The translations under genes and the position numbers were made by a program. 37,182 bases of DNA, taken from IMG/VR virus record IMGVR_UViG_3300043464_001746, positions 1 to 37,182 of that record. The stretch is one strand, 5' to 3'. Shown here piece after piece: positions 1 to 9,308 of this stretch; the stretch's first letter is position 1; each line of letters begins with the position of its first letter. Source of the DNA: a virus. A model generated the notes under the pieces. That model was not told where the DNA came from and searched no databases. It saw only the letters and a program-made list of their open reading frames with translations.

Positions 1-1310
1 CTCGCCCCTCCAGTTGAACCGGCTCCCGCAATAGTCAATAATGTTCCCGACTGATTTGCTAATAAATCAGTAGAATATTCAAAAAAATTATCAAGCGTCA
101 ACTCTTTATTATCTGGGCGATATTGTTCTCTGTATTCTTGTATTCCTTTACGTGCTTTCTCGGTATCTTTAAATAATTCTTCTGATTGCTTTTTTGAGCC
201 AATATTTCCGCCAAGTGTACCTAGATAATCAAGTCCTTCAATAAAAGATACGGCGCCTTCAGATATAGATGCCACGATTCTTGCTTTGGCATTTTCAAGC
301 ATATTGTAATTTCTCTTAAAAGCCTCAAATTCGTCTTTTGCAGTGCCTAGTTCTTCACTTGCTTTAGAAAATAACATTTTATCTTCATCGAGATATTTTG
401 TTATTTTAGATATTTCACTTTCAATCATGGCAGCATCTTGTTCGGTCATTGGATTTTTTAAATTCTTTATAGACTTTGCAAGTGCTTTTTCATTCATAGA
501 TATTCTGTTTAAAATATCTTGTCTTTTTTTAGATATTGTAGGAAATCGTTTTTGAGCGTCAACTTCTAAATAGGTTTTTTCTTGTTCGTCAAGAGAACCT
601 AAGTAATCGTTGATTTTGTCTTGTTTTAATTGAAGTGTTTTGTTTTTTATGAATATTTCGTCTGCTTTTTGCTCAATTTGCAAATCGGTAGGCTTTATCT
701 TTTGCTCTTTAAAAAACTCAATGGCTTCCTTTTTTTCATCAGCAAACGGATCGGCATCTATTTTCCATGTTTCTTTTGTTTCTTCGCTTCCTCCCACACC
801 AATAACATCAACAAAAGCATTCCATCCTTGTTTAAGTCCTGATTTAATATTGTTGATAACACCTTCTTTTTCTTTTTTAGCTTTTAATTCTTCTAAAACA
901 GCCTTTTTTTCTTCTTGAGGTATTTTTGTAGCTTGTCTGTAATTAAAAAGTTTTTTGTTTGCAAGTTGTTTAAATGCTTCGCTTTCGCTTTCTAATTTAG
1001 CTATATCAGTAGTTACTCTTCTTGGTTTTGCAAGAGAGGTAATGTCTTTTGTTGTAGCTCCTTCAAGTCTTTCGTCTTTAATCTTTATTTTCGGTGTACC
1101 CAAAGAACCATCTTTCGGTACCGAACCCGTACTTTCCTTTTGAGTAGTAGAAGTTGATGCAGTATCGATTGGGTTTTTTTTTTCAACCTCACTTCCAAAT
1201 TTTGCGGTAAAATCTTGCGCAAGTTTCTCTATATCAGCGTTACTACCGCCATTAGCAAGTAATTCTTTAATATTAGCGTCTAATTGCTCTCTACGTTTTG
1301 GCTGTAACAT
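1..1310 (-). CDS. Large internal virion (cargo/ejection-type) protein, partial
   Basis: An open frame reads from an ATG at 1310 to the left edge (436 codons, no stop), so the C-terminus is missing. It starts three bases after the stop of the 503-aa gene, in the same transcription direction. The N-terminus (MLQPKRREQLDANIKELL) resembles the short helical start common in large ejected proteins of podoviruses. It is followed by a Ser/Thr-rich linker (about residues 45-70), long charged helical or coiled-coil stretches (about 95-340), and then a more hydrophobic Gly/Ala-rich part near the edge (SGTLLTIAGAG). Position after the muzzle and two other cargo-like genes matches the internal virion proteins of crAss-like phages. 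This role is inferred from position and composition; no enzymatic motif is visible in the part present. Confidence 0.7.
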   Translation of the reverse strand, partial: MLQPKRREQLDANIKELLANGGSNADIEKLAQDFTAKFGSEVEKKNPIDTASTSTTQKESTGSVPKDGSLGTPKIKIKDERLEGATTKDITSLAKPRRVTTDIAKLESESEAFKQLANKKLFNYRQATKIPQEEKKAVLEELKAKKEKEGVINNIKSGLKQGWNAFVDVIGVGGSEETKETWKIDADPFADEKKEAIEFFKEQKIKPTDLQIEQKADEIFIKNKTLQLKQDKINDYLGSLDEQEKTYLEVDAQKRFPTISKKRQDILNRISMNEKALAKSIKNLKNPMTEQDAAMIESEISKITKYLDEDKMLFSKASEELGTAKDEFEAFKRNYNMLENAKARIVASISEGAVSFIEGLDYLGTLGGNIGSKKQSEELFKDTEKARKGIQEYREQYRPDNKELTLDNFFEYSTDLLANQSGTLLTIAGAGSTGGA

Positions 1311-1313
1311 TCT

Positions 1314-2825
1314 TTATTCGTATTTATAGATTATTTTACCGTTTTCATCAACTCCTGCGTAAACTTTTTTCTTTTTATCGCCTTGATTCGTTTCTTCCAA
1401 AACTCTAGCTTTGTCTTTCATTTCGCTAACACTTTTAAAATTGCCTACTTTTAAATACTTAGAAGCGTCTTTTTCTGTTAAATAAGCAACTGTTGTTTTG
1501 TACGAAATAGGTTTAGTAGCTCTTGATAAAACTAAAGCAGCTTGTTCTTGATTTTCTGCAGCATCTAATTGAAGTTTAAAATCTGCTTGTTCTTGCGCTG
1601 TATATCCTGCGCTTTTATAGTCAGGATATGTTATTTCAGCCACAATTGCTCTTTGTCCTGTGTTTGGATTTTTGGTTACAGTATATGAATTTAAAAAAGC
1701 CGTGTCCATTTTAATAGGATTACCTGTTTTTGTGTTAACACCTACAATTTGTTGAATTGGTTTCCCTCCAACAACCGAAACTGTTTTGTACCCGCTTATA
1801 GGAGTAATGCCTTTTGTTTCATAAATAGGTGGCGTTTCTACAACTTCAATAGTGGCTTTTTCTTTTTCATCTTCTTTGGCTTGTTTAGCACGTAATCTTT
1901 GTTCGGTTGCACGACCTGTAGCTTCGTCTATCATTTTTTCTTGAGCATATAAGCCCATGTATTCATCTTTTAGTTTTTTTCTAACTTCTTCGATTATATT
2001 AGGGTCTTTAACATTTGGATTTGCGCTACCTGTTATTTCTTTGGCTTTAATAGCAAGTGCGTTTCTGTCTTTTACAGTTGCTTCAATTTTCAAATCCATT
2101 GCTTTTTCAATCTCGGGAGCAATTCCTTTTGTTCCAACTTTAGTATTTCCAATAAATTGTTCGTTCAATACTTTTGGATATGCTTTGATAAATTCTTGCT
2201 TGTCTTTATCTAAATCATATTTATACACGGGAGTAAAGGCATTTTGACCAATAGCACTTAAATCGCCTTTATCTAAAATATTTCCGTTATCGTCATAAAC
2301 ATTAGCAATCATTGTTCCGTCAGGTTGTAACTCTAAAGCAATATTGTTTTTGTCATAAGCACCGCCAAAATTTAAAGCATTTTCTTCAAATCCACTTGGT
2401 ATTTTTCCTTCAGCAACGTCTTTTGCATAAGCAGCAGCTTGAGCATTTATTCTTTTGGCGGATTGGTCAATTAATGCAATTTGAGATTCTGCATTTGATT
2501 TATAGATATTATAATCTAAACGAGAAATTTTTCCCTCGTTCATTTCTTTTGCTTTTTGACCAACACCTTGCTTAAGTTTGGTCATAGCATCAATTATCAA
2601 AGCGTTTCGAGTTGGAAACTTAACCGTATCAGATTTTATTTTACCTAAATCTGTTTCTAATTCAGCATCAGCTTTTTCTTTAGCAAGTCTTTTTCTTTCT
2701 TCTTCTAATCGTTGCTCTGCCCTGTATCTAAAAGCATTATCTTCGACTTGAGCCATAGCATCGCCAATAGGATTTCCTTGTATTGGTGCAACAGTAGCAA
2801 AACTTCCAACTTTTCCAATTGCCAT
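1314..2825 (-). CDS. Internal virion / cargo protein, 503 aa
   Basis: A soluble, helix-rich 503-aa protein with no signal peptide or membrane span. Residues about 25-60 form a strongly charged coiled coil (EQRLEEERKRLAKEKADAE), and a second charged helical stretch lies around 290-320. The C-terminal third looks more beta-rich (ISGYKTVSVVGGKPIQQIVGV). It sits two bases after the 258-aa gene and three bases before the large partial cargo gene, all in one operon. Length, order and composition fit proteins carried inside the capsid and ejected into the host by podoviruses. I recognise no specific family, so the function is inferred from context only. Confidence 0.65.
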   Translation of the reverse strand: MAIGKVGSFATVAPIQGNPIGDAMAQVEDNAFRYRAEQRLEEERKRLAKEKADAELETDLGKIKSDTVKFPTRNALIIDAMTKLKQGVGQKAKEMNEGKISRLDYNIYKSNAESQIALIDQSAKRINAQAAAYAKDVAEGKIPSGFEENALNFGGAYDKNNIALELQPDGTMIANVYDDNGNILDKGDLSAIGQNAFTPVYKYDLDKDKQEFIKAYPKVLNEQFIGNTKVGTKGIAPEIEKAMDLKIEATVKDRNALAIKAKEITGSANPNVKDPNIIEEVRKKLKDEYMGLYAQEKMIDEATGRATEQRLRAKQAKEDEKEKATIEVVETPPIYETKGITPISGYKTVSVVGGKPIQQIVGVNTKTGNPIKMDTAFLNSYTVTKNPNTGQRAIVAEITYPDYKSAGYTAQEQADFKLQLDAAENQEQAALVLSRATKPISYKTTVAYLTEKDASKYLKVGNFKSVSEMKDKARVLEETNQGDKKKKVYAGVDENGKIIYKYE

Positions 2826-2827
2826 AA

Positions 2828-3604
2828 TTAATTATTTTGAGGTCCGTATAATGGTTGGTAAGGGTATCTGTTAAAAAATCCGTAATTGTTTTGAGGACCA
2901 AAATTTTGAGGATTGTACGCAGGATTTGTCAAAATTGGCGGATTTGCATATCCACTTTCTTGAGCAAACCTCATACTATCAGGAGTTTGATAAGCGGAAT
3001 TTACATTGTTTATTCCGCTTCCTGAAAGCCTATAACCATCAGAAGTGTTATTTTTTTCAGCAAGTTGTTTTAAAGCGCCACTAAGCATCCCTGTTCCTTG
3101 AATTATATTTCCAAAACCTGTTTGTTGGTCTTGTTTCCCTGCCTGATATTGTGAACTTAATGCGCTCAAATCACCGATTTCTCGATTTTCTTGCATAGTA
3201 CGAATACGTGCATCATCTTCCGCTTGAATTTGGTCAATTTGCTTTTGTTGCATATCTAAATTCGCTCCTGTTTCTCGCATTACTTGTTGATTTCCTGCTT
3301 CAACGCGACCCAATCCGCCAATTAAACTTCTTGTTCCTCCTTCTCTTAACGCGCCAATTTGACCACTTGCTAGACGAGATTGTTCTTCACGTTGCAAATC
3401 TGAACCCAAAGTCGATACTTGAAGTCCTTCTGCTACGTTTTTAAGTTCTTGGCGTTGGTAATTTTCCAAAGCATTTTTAGCATCTCTTTTTTCTTTACCC
3501 GCCTGAATTGCATCTGCTATTCCAAGCCCTATTCCTAAAAGCGGTGATGCAACCCCTAACACTTCGCCTGTTGCTCCTAACACTTTTGACGCTCCTTTTC
3601 CCAT
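2828..3604 (-). CDS. Small internal virion protein, glycine-zipper N-terminus
   Basis: A 258-aa protein whose first 40 residues are a Gly/Ala-rich amphipathic segment (TGEVLGVASPLLGIGLGIA), as in small ejection proteins that associate with membranes. Residues about 40-150 form a long Gln/Glu-rich helical region (KRDAKNALENYQRQELKNVA). The C-terminal 70 residues are Asn/Pro/Tyr-rich and probably disordered (NPAYNPQNFGPQNNYGFF). It lies between the GNAT-like gene and the 503-aa cargo protein with gaps of one and two bases. This architecture is common directly downstream of the nozzle gene in Bacteroidota podoviruses. The role in DNA ejection is an inference from that location and from the N-terminal segment. 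Confidence 0.65.
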   Translation of the reverse strand: MGKGASKVLGATGEVLGVASPLLGIGLGIADAIQAGKEKRDAKNALENYQRQELKNVAEGLQVSTLGSDLQREEQSRLASGQIGALREGGTRSLIGGLGRVEAGNQQVMRETGANLDMQQKQIDQIQAEDDARIRTMQENREIGDLSALSSQYQAGKQDQQTGFGNIIQGTGMLSGALKQLAEKNNTSDGYRLSGSGINNVNSAYQTPDSMRFAQESGYANPPILTNPAYNPQNFGPQNNYGFFNRYPYQPLYGPQNN

Positions 3605-3605
3605 T

Positions 3606-4004
3606 TTATAACATTTTAAAAAATTGACTACTGTCTAAATCCCCGTGTACAAATCCATTTTTAATTAGCGAATCAATAACTTTTTGCGTTGTTGTTGTTG
3701 AATAAACCGATAAAAGATTTTTTCTTTTTGCATATTTACACATTTGTTCAATTAAAAAATCCAATCCGCCAATTTTCTTTTTATAATTAATATTTTTATT
3801 AGAAACCACAAACGCTATAACACAAATCTTCGAGTCTGTAAACCATAAAGGCATTGCGTATATTGGAGTTTCTTCTGCATAACAAACAAATATATTTTGA
3901 CCTAATATTTCACTATTTATAACAGGAAACTGATGTTGTTCTAAAAAATGTTTGTATGTATCGTAAAATTCTTCCTTACTATGTTTTTTTACTGTAAATT
4001 TCAT
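3606..4004 (-). CDS. GNAT-like acetyltransferase-fold protein
   Basis: A 132-aa protein with a GNAT-like pattern. It has an N-terminal helix (EFYDTYKHFLEQH), central strands (FVCYAEETPIYAMPLWF, ICVIAFVVS), a loop and helix where the acetyl-CoA pyrophosphate loop would sit (KKKIGGLDFLIEQMCKYAKRK), and a typical C-terminal 'x-x-x-F-x-x-G-F' ending (VIDSLIKNGFVHGD). The pyrophosphate loop is not the canonical Q/RxxGxG, so activity is uncertain. It has its own TATCTTTG promoter at 4024-4031 and an AAATCTAA leader running into the ATG. GNAT-like small proteins between nozzle and ejection genes are known from T7-like and other podoviruses, but their substrates are not established. Confidence 0.55.
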   Translation of the reverse strand: MKFTVKKHSKEEFYDTYKHFLEQHQFPVINSEILGQNIFVCYAEETPIYAMPLWFTDSKICVIAFVVSNKNINYKKKIGGLDFLIEQMCKYAKRKNLLSVYSTTTTQKVIDSLIKNGFVHGDLDSSQFFKML

Positions 4005-4023
4005 TTAGATTTAAAATATATGT

Positions 4024-4031
4024 CAAAGATA
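4024..4031 (-). promoter_or_regulatory. Promoter -7 box TATCTTTG before GNAT-like gene
   Basis: Exact TATCTTTG (minus strand) 20 bases before the ATG at 4004, followed by an AAATCTAA leader. The Bacteroidota -7 consensus is TAnnTTTG. The -33 region lies in the end of the muzzle gene and has only weak TTTG-like sequence. Confidence 0.6.
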
Positions 4032-4046
4032 TGAAATTAAACTAAT

Positions 4047-7000
4047 TTACATAAAACTTTTTGAAACTTCGCTTGATACTGAAAATAATTCTGTTCTTTC
4101 GTTTTTCTCTAATGATATTGTTGTTTTCATGTAGTAGCCGAGTAAATTTTGCTGTTGTACGCTTTTTGGTTTTGAACTTAATACAAAATCTCCTGATACA
4201 ATATTGTTTACTGTATTCATAATTAGCGAATTCGCAGTTTTTGACAATATTGTTCCAACAACCTGTAAATTTTGATTAAGCACTAAATCGCCAACTGATA
4301 TAATCGGATCAAGATTAAAACCAAAATTTAAAGTCAATCCGCTAATTGTACAATTACCAATTCCTTGATACGACAATAAAGAAGTATCAACTACACCATT
4401 ATCATATCTTATATATCCATAAAATATACCTTCTTTCTTTTCAAAATCAGCAATGTTTATGTTGCCTTTATCGTAATTTGTTTCAAGCGCTACATTCCAA
4501 GCATCACTTCCATCAAGTTCAATTGTCTTGAAATTCTTGCGCGTATTTGGGTCTTGACTAAAGTTAAAACTTGCTTCACTTGGATAAGAAACACCATAAA
4601 ATTTATTATAATTAGGAATTCCATTATCTAATTCTTGATTGTGCAAGTAAATTTCGCTATTTTTAAACGAATAGAAATCGCCATTTAATCTAACCATATC
4701 TTCTGGATTAAAAGTTTGAGTACCTAACCACCCGTTATTAGTATCGCTATAAATCCAAGTCAAATATTGATTGTTGTTGTATTTAATGTTTAGCATAAAT
4801 ACATCGTTAAATTGGTCGTATTGCCCAATTATCGAATTTATGGTATTATCTCTAAAAAAAGTTCTAAAGTAACTTCTCATTCCTTGACTACTAATTTCAA
4901 ATAATCCGTTATTTGCTTTTTTTAATACCGAACCTCTTTTCACATCAACAAAATAACGATTAAAACCATAGAAATCAAAACTGTCTATACTTTGACATCC
5001 AAATTCGCCTTCCAATGCTTTTTGTTGCCCTAATACTTGCAGAACTCCTGTTAAGTTAGTGCTTCCATCAGCATTAAATAATAAATCCTTACCGTAATAT
5101 ATTATTGAATATTGGTCTTCTTGTATTAATTCTATGTTTGTGTCAAACGCTTTCATTACGTTGATTGGACCCCACGCCTTTTCAATATCATCTTTGAAAT
5201 TCGCTAATGATAAATTAAACTCGTTAAGTCTATTTACATTAGTATTTGAATTAAAGATTTCTGAATAAGTAATATCTGCAAATCGGTTTAATTGCTTATA
5301 TCCTTCTTTATTTATGTCGGTTGGGTTGCTGTCAATAGAAAATGATTTGCCTGTTAACGTATCTCTTATTTTATAGCTTTCTACTCCGTTACCAAAGCTA
5401 AAACAATTATAAGCATCGTTTAATAAGTGAGTTGCAAATTGGTGACTTCCGTCACTTATTGTAAATGTTTCGGGCGTTTCAAAAAACACAGAATTTAATT
5501 GTTCTATAGGTTCTGTTTCAAAAATTAACGTGCCTCCTGAAAAATTAACGTTAAATTCAACTACCGTATATATTTTTCTGTCCGTACTTCCGTCCATATT
5601 TGGCTTTATTCTAAAAACATCGTTATTACCACTTGTTCCAAAATCCCAATCTGCCAAATAATCATTTGCATAATCAGTAAATGCCGAATCGGTTGCAACT
5701 TCATCAGTAAACCAATCATAAATACTTGGATAATCGTTTTGAACAGTTTTGTTTAAATTTAAATCGTGCTGAAAAGCAAATTGACCTTGTCTGCTAAGTC
5801 CTATTCTAAAATTTATTTGCGCACCCGCTTTTAATTCGTCAGGAACCCAATTGTTAGTTATTGGCTCATAAAAACCAAATAAAGGTTGTGTTTGCACAAA
5901 AGAACGTGAAGCATATCTTCTTTTTCCCGAACCTATATATGACCTAAATGCAGATTGCCCAATATTTATATCAAAATTGCCTTGTTTTATTTTAAAGTAC
6001 AATCCGGACTGCTCCAACAATTCATTTCCGTTGGCTAATAAATTACCTGAAATAAAATTAGCGTTTTGAGATACAACTTCTAAAACTCTTGCTTTTTGAA
6101 CAGTTTGTAGCGGTCCACCAAAATCAGATTTTACAGTAAGCAAATCGCCATCTTTTATTTTTCCTTTGTTTTCTCCTTCAAGTTTTATCCAACGATAAAT
6201 GCCATCTTCATAAACAATATTTCCGTAAATTATTTCATAGTCACGCTTTACTTGTTTAATTGCAAATTTGTAATATTTAGCCCAAGACGGAGGGTTATTA
6301 TTTATTGTAACTTCTAATTTATTTGATAACTCGCTATTGTCAGCAGGGATATAAATAGTATTATTAGGCGAATTAAGAACAGTTGTTTTTCTGCCTTGTT
6401 CGTCCATATAAATTAATCCAACTTCGTAATCTCTATTACTATGTAATGATGTAAATGCGTTTTGATTTACGGTTTGCAAATTAGCATCTGTAATTAAATA
6501 AAATTCTGTTTTTTGAACTGTTATTGGACCTGGTTCAGTTACATCATAAACCACTATTGGCATTTGTACCAAAAGTCTATTTCCTGCTTGAACAACAGAA
6601 AAATCTTGAATAGAAACAAAAGTGCCTACGTTGCTTATAAAATTGTTTTTAAATGTTTGTGTAAAAACTGTTTCTAATTGCGAAACAAATCCCGATGTTG
6701 GATTGCCTAAGAAATCTGTTAAGTCAATATAATCATTTGACAAATTATAAAAGAAAGTAACTGAAGGTTGAAATAATTGAACTAATGAAGACTGTAAATC
6801 TAAATTAATACGAATTTGCGTTCCTGCTCTAAAATCATATCCTGTCATATCAAATGACGCTACTGTTTCAATTATTGTATCTCCAACAAATGTAGAACCA
6901 TATCCTCCATTTTTAGGCAATGAAAGTTGTAAATCAAAAGAATATATATACTTTGACCTTAAACTAAGAAAATTATATATTTCATACGTTAATTCTGCGG

Positions 7001-8417
7001 TATATAACAACCCTTGCACAGAAGTAATGTAAAAAGTAAGATTTTTATTTGTTGTATAATTAAAAGTTTGTGTTTGATTTCCTAATAACCCTGTAAATGA
7101 ATTTACAGTAGTTGCGCCTTCTTTTACTATAATATCATAAAATATTCCAGGAGTAAATGTCTTAGGAGTTACAGATATAGAAAAAACACCTAGTGTTGCG
7201 CCTGTTAAATTCATTTGAATAGTGTTTGTAGCATAATTCATTTGGTCAACGGGCGATGACCCTCCATCAGCAGTTCCAACCGCCCAATCTATTACATTAG
7301 AATAATCACTTCCTATAATTTGTTCAACAGTTCCTTCTATTTCACTACTAAAAGGATTTTCTGTAACTACTTCTACATCAAAATCTATATTTACACCTAA
7401 ATTTCTACCTTCAATAAAATTAGCATAAGCAATTCTATTCCCAATAGCAGTTTGACATCTTGCACTTAATGGAACGTTATCAAAATTTCTATAGAATTGG
7501 TCTTCGGGAAGTACTGTGTATATTTTCGCTTTTGAAAATTGAAAAGTTTGAATAGTGTTATCACCCCAACCTTCGTCAGATTTGTCAAATTGCTCAATTA
7601 CATAAATATTAGTTGTGTTGCTTTCTCTAAATAATAAATCTACCTGAACCACATCTCTTGCTCCTGTGTTAAAATCTATATCAACCGCATTTGATAAATT
7701 TAACATTCCTAAATTTTCAAATGTCTGATAGTCTAAATTAAATTCTCTTGGATTAAATGCTGGTTTTGTCCACGAACTCGGTGCGGAATAAAATCCATCG
7801 CTGTATTTATAACGATAACCGAAACATAAAAATTTGTCTTCTATGAAATTATTTTCAACTCCGTCAATACTTGTAGTAAGAGAAATTTCAGGGGCAAATA
7901 TAGGCGAAGGCTTCATTAATGATATTTCGTCATTTGTAAATCCATTAATTGCCCACGTTTTTGCAGTTTCTACATTAACTATTCTTGGCGGATTACTGTC
8001 CCCCGACCAAGCTATTAAAGCAAATCCTGTTTCTGCGTCTATAAATAAATCAAATTGCGTAATTCTCTCACTTGAAACAAAATTTAAAACACCCCCTGTA
8101 GCCGATTGTAGTACTCTAACCGATGTATTTGTAGTAGCGTTATACTCCATTACATAATCAAATGCACTTCCTTTAATGAAATTATAGATTTTTTCACCAC
8201 TTTCGTCTTTGCCAACTCCTATTGTTTCGCCACTTGGAAATCCGTAATTGGTTTTTTTTACGTTTCCAGCAACATTTTTAAGCACACCCGAATCAGATAA
8301 ATTGTCATTTGTGAAAACAGCAATATTCTTCGGTTCGCCAATTAATGCTCCGTTTGTCAATCTTTCGTCCAAATCATTTTGGACTACGGCTTCAAGAAAA
8401 GTGTTTTGTATTTTCAT
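4047..8417 (-). CDS. Muzzle / tail-nozzle protein, 1456 aa
   Basis: A giant beta-rich protein directly downstream (no gap) of the ring/stabilisation protein. The N-terminal 200 residues follow the pattern of crAss-like muzzle (tail tubular protein B/nozzle) proteins: a start-site segment (KNIAVFTND, NVKKTNYGFPSGETIGVG), then a 'KIYNFIKG...YVMEYN' beta-propeller-like motif and 'FGYRYKYSDGFYSAPSSW' at about residue 200. The middle (about 350-750) is beta-sandwich-like and Ser/Thr/Asn-rich. The length of about 1450 aa and the order ring protein, muzzle, cargo match the Crassvirales tail. It would form the distal tube of the short tail through which DNA and cargo leave. The family call rests on remembered sequence patterns and gene order. 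Confidence 0.75.
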   Translation of the reverse strand: MKIQNTFLEAVVQNDLDERLTNGALIGEPKNIAVFTNDNLSDSGVLKNVAGNVKKTNYGFPSGETIGVGKDESGEKIYNFIKGSAFDYVMEYNATTNTSVRVLQSATGGVLNFVSSERITQFDLFIDAETGFALIAWSGDSNPPRIVNVETAKTWAINGFTNDEISLMKPSPIFAPEISLTTSIDGVENNFIEDKFLCFGYRYKYSDGFYSAPSSWTKPAFNPREFNLDYQTFENLGMLNLSNAVDIDFNTGARDVVQVDLLFRESNTTNIYVIEQFDKSDEGWGDNTIQTFQFSKAKIYTVLPEDQFYRNFDNVPLSARCQTAIGNRIAYANFIEGRNLGVNIDFDVEVVTENPFSSEIEGTVEQIIGSDYSNVIDWAVGTADGGSSPVDQMNYATNTIQMNLTGATLGVFSISVTPKTFTPGIFYDIIVKEGATTVNSFTGLLGNQTQTFNYTTNKNLTFYITSVQGLLYTAELTYEIYNFLSLRSKYIYSFDLQLSLPKNGGYGSTFVGDTIIETVASFDMTGYDFRAGTQIRINLDLQSSLVQLFQPSVTFFYNLSNDYIDLTDFLGNPTSGFVSQLETVFTQTFKNNFISNVGTFVSIQDFSVVQAGNRLLVQMPIVVYDVTEPGPITVQKTEFYLITDANLQTVNQNAFTSLHSNRDYEVGLIYMDEQGRKTTVLNSPNNTIYIPADNSELSNKLEVTINNNPPSWAKYYKFAIKQVKRDYEIIYGNIVYEDGIYRWIKLEGENKGKIKDGDLLTVKSDFGGPLQTVQKARVLEVVSQNANFISGNLLANGNELLEQSGLYFKIKQGNFDINIGQSAFRSYIGSGKRRYASRSFVQTQPLFGFYEPITNNWVPDELKAGAQINFRIGLSRQGQFAFQHDLNLNKTVQNDYPSIYDWFTDEVATDSAFTDYANDYLADWDFGTSGNNDVFRIKPNMDGSTDRKIYTVVEFNVNFSGGTLIFETEPIEQLNSVFFETPETFTISDGSHQFATHLLNDAYNCFSFGNGVESYKIRDTLTGKSFSIDSNPTDINKEGYKQLNRFADITYSEIFNSNTNVNRLNEFNLSLANFKDDIEKAWGPINVMKAFDTNIELIQEDQYSIIYYGKDLLFNADGSTNLTGVLQVLGQQKALEGEFGCQSIDSFDFYGFNRYFVDVKRGSVLKKANNGLFEISSQGMRSYFRTFFRDNTINSIIGQYDQFNDVFMLNIKYNNNQYLTWIYSDTNNGWLGTQTFNPEDMVRLNGDFYSFKNSEIYLHNQELDNGIPNYNKFYGVSYPSEASFNFSQDPNTRKNFKTIELDGSDAWNVALETNYDKGNINIADFEKKEGIFYGYIRYDNGVVDTSLLSYQGIGNCTISGLTLNFGFNLDPIISVGDLVLNQNLQVVGTILSKTANSLIMNTVNNIVSGDFVLSSKPKSVQQQNLLGYYMKTTISLEKNERTELFSVSSEVSKSFM

Positions 8418-9305
8418 TTATCGTATAGTCGTTTTTCCTTGCTTCCAAGCCTGAATAAATTCCTGTGGCTTAATTCCAAGTAATTTTACTCTTGCATTTC
8501 TATATGCGGTGTCGTATGCTTTTTTTATGTTTCTTTTTTCGTAATCAGGAATACGAATTGAGTTTTGAGAAAGTTGTCTATTGATATATTCATATAATGC
8601 CAACTCGGCAAATTTGTGAACTTTCATATCAGCTTCCAACACATCTAATCCATCAGAAACATATTCTAATAGAATTATTCTTTCGTGTGAATCTGATCCG
8701 AAATGTATTCTTTGATTATTAATTGTAAAAGTACCGTTGAAATTTTGAGAAGTGTCTAAATTCCAAATTGGCTGATTAATTCCATATCTTGTATAACCAT
8801 TCCAACAACCATACCCATTTAAAGGGAAATTTTCAAAGTTTTCAATAGGATTACTTGGCAAACTATCATTAATCGCTTCAATAGCTGTTGTTCCTTCTAA
8901 AATCTCTCCTTCGTTATCAAAAAGTATGTCAGCTTCATTATCTTGCAAATACGCAATCCCTAATGGGAAATGTCTGTTTTGTGACATTGGGTGAATTTGC
9001 CCTGTCTTTTTATTTACCCACGAAATTCTAACGTAGTTAACGTAGTTAGGTGGTAGTATAATATCGTTTGCTTCTCCAAGTTCTAATTCAACAACTTTAA
9101 CTTGATGTAATGCTTCAAATGTAAATTGTTTTATACCTTGTTTTGCTTGGTAAATTACTTTTGAACGAGGCACATAACCAAGTAAACTTGAATCACCTGT
9201 ATAGTTTTGCATAAAGTTATTTACGATTTCTTCTAAACCGACAAATTGGTAGTTGCCCCAATTTTCGTCATTTTCGTAATATATTTGCGGATTAGTTGTA
9301 GGCAT
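8418..9305 (-). CDS. Ring / tail-stabilisation protein (P22 gp4-like class)
   Basis: A 295-aa protein with the hallmark start of crAss-like ring (stabilisation) proteins: 'YYENDENWGNYQFVGLEEIVNNFM', then 'GYVPRSKVIYQAKQGIKQF' and a strand motif 'DIILPPNYVNYVRISWV'. The C-terminus is helical (RIPDYEKRNIKKAYDTAYR). These proteins stack below the portal and extend the neck, joining it to the muzzle. Its stop codon is followed at once by the muzzle gene, and its start lies three bases after the stop of the 243-aa neck protein. Expression is probably from the promoter at 10061-10068. Confidence in the family is good because the N-terminal pattern is distinctive; the stoichiometry and exact ring number cannot be assigned. 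Confidence 0.8.
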   Translation of the reverse strand: MPTTNPQIYYENDENWGNYQFVGLEEIVNNFMQNYTGDSSLLGYVPRSKVIYQAKQGIKQFTFEALHQVKVVELELGEANDIILPPNYVNYVRISWVNKKTGQIHPMSQNRHFPLGIAYLQDNEADILFDNEGEILEGTTAIEAINDSLPSNPIENFENFPLNGYGCWNGYTRYGINQPIWNLDTSQNFNGTFTINNQRIHFGSDSHERIILLEYVSDGLDVLEADMKVHKFAELALYEYINRQLSQNSIRIPDYEKRNIKKAYDTAYRNARVKLLGIKPQEFIQAWKQGKTTIR

Positions 9306-9308
9306 ATC

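Noticed and set aside
343-1143. Several short plus-strand readings of 60-90 aa
   Set aside because: They lie opposite a continuous minus-strand gene (1-1310) with coherent protein sequence; their translations are hydrophobic, Phe/Ser-rich shadows.
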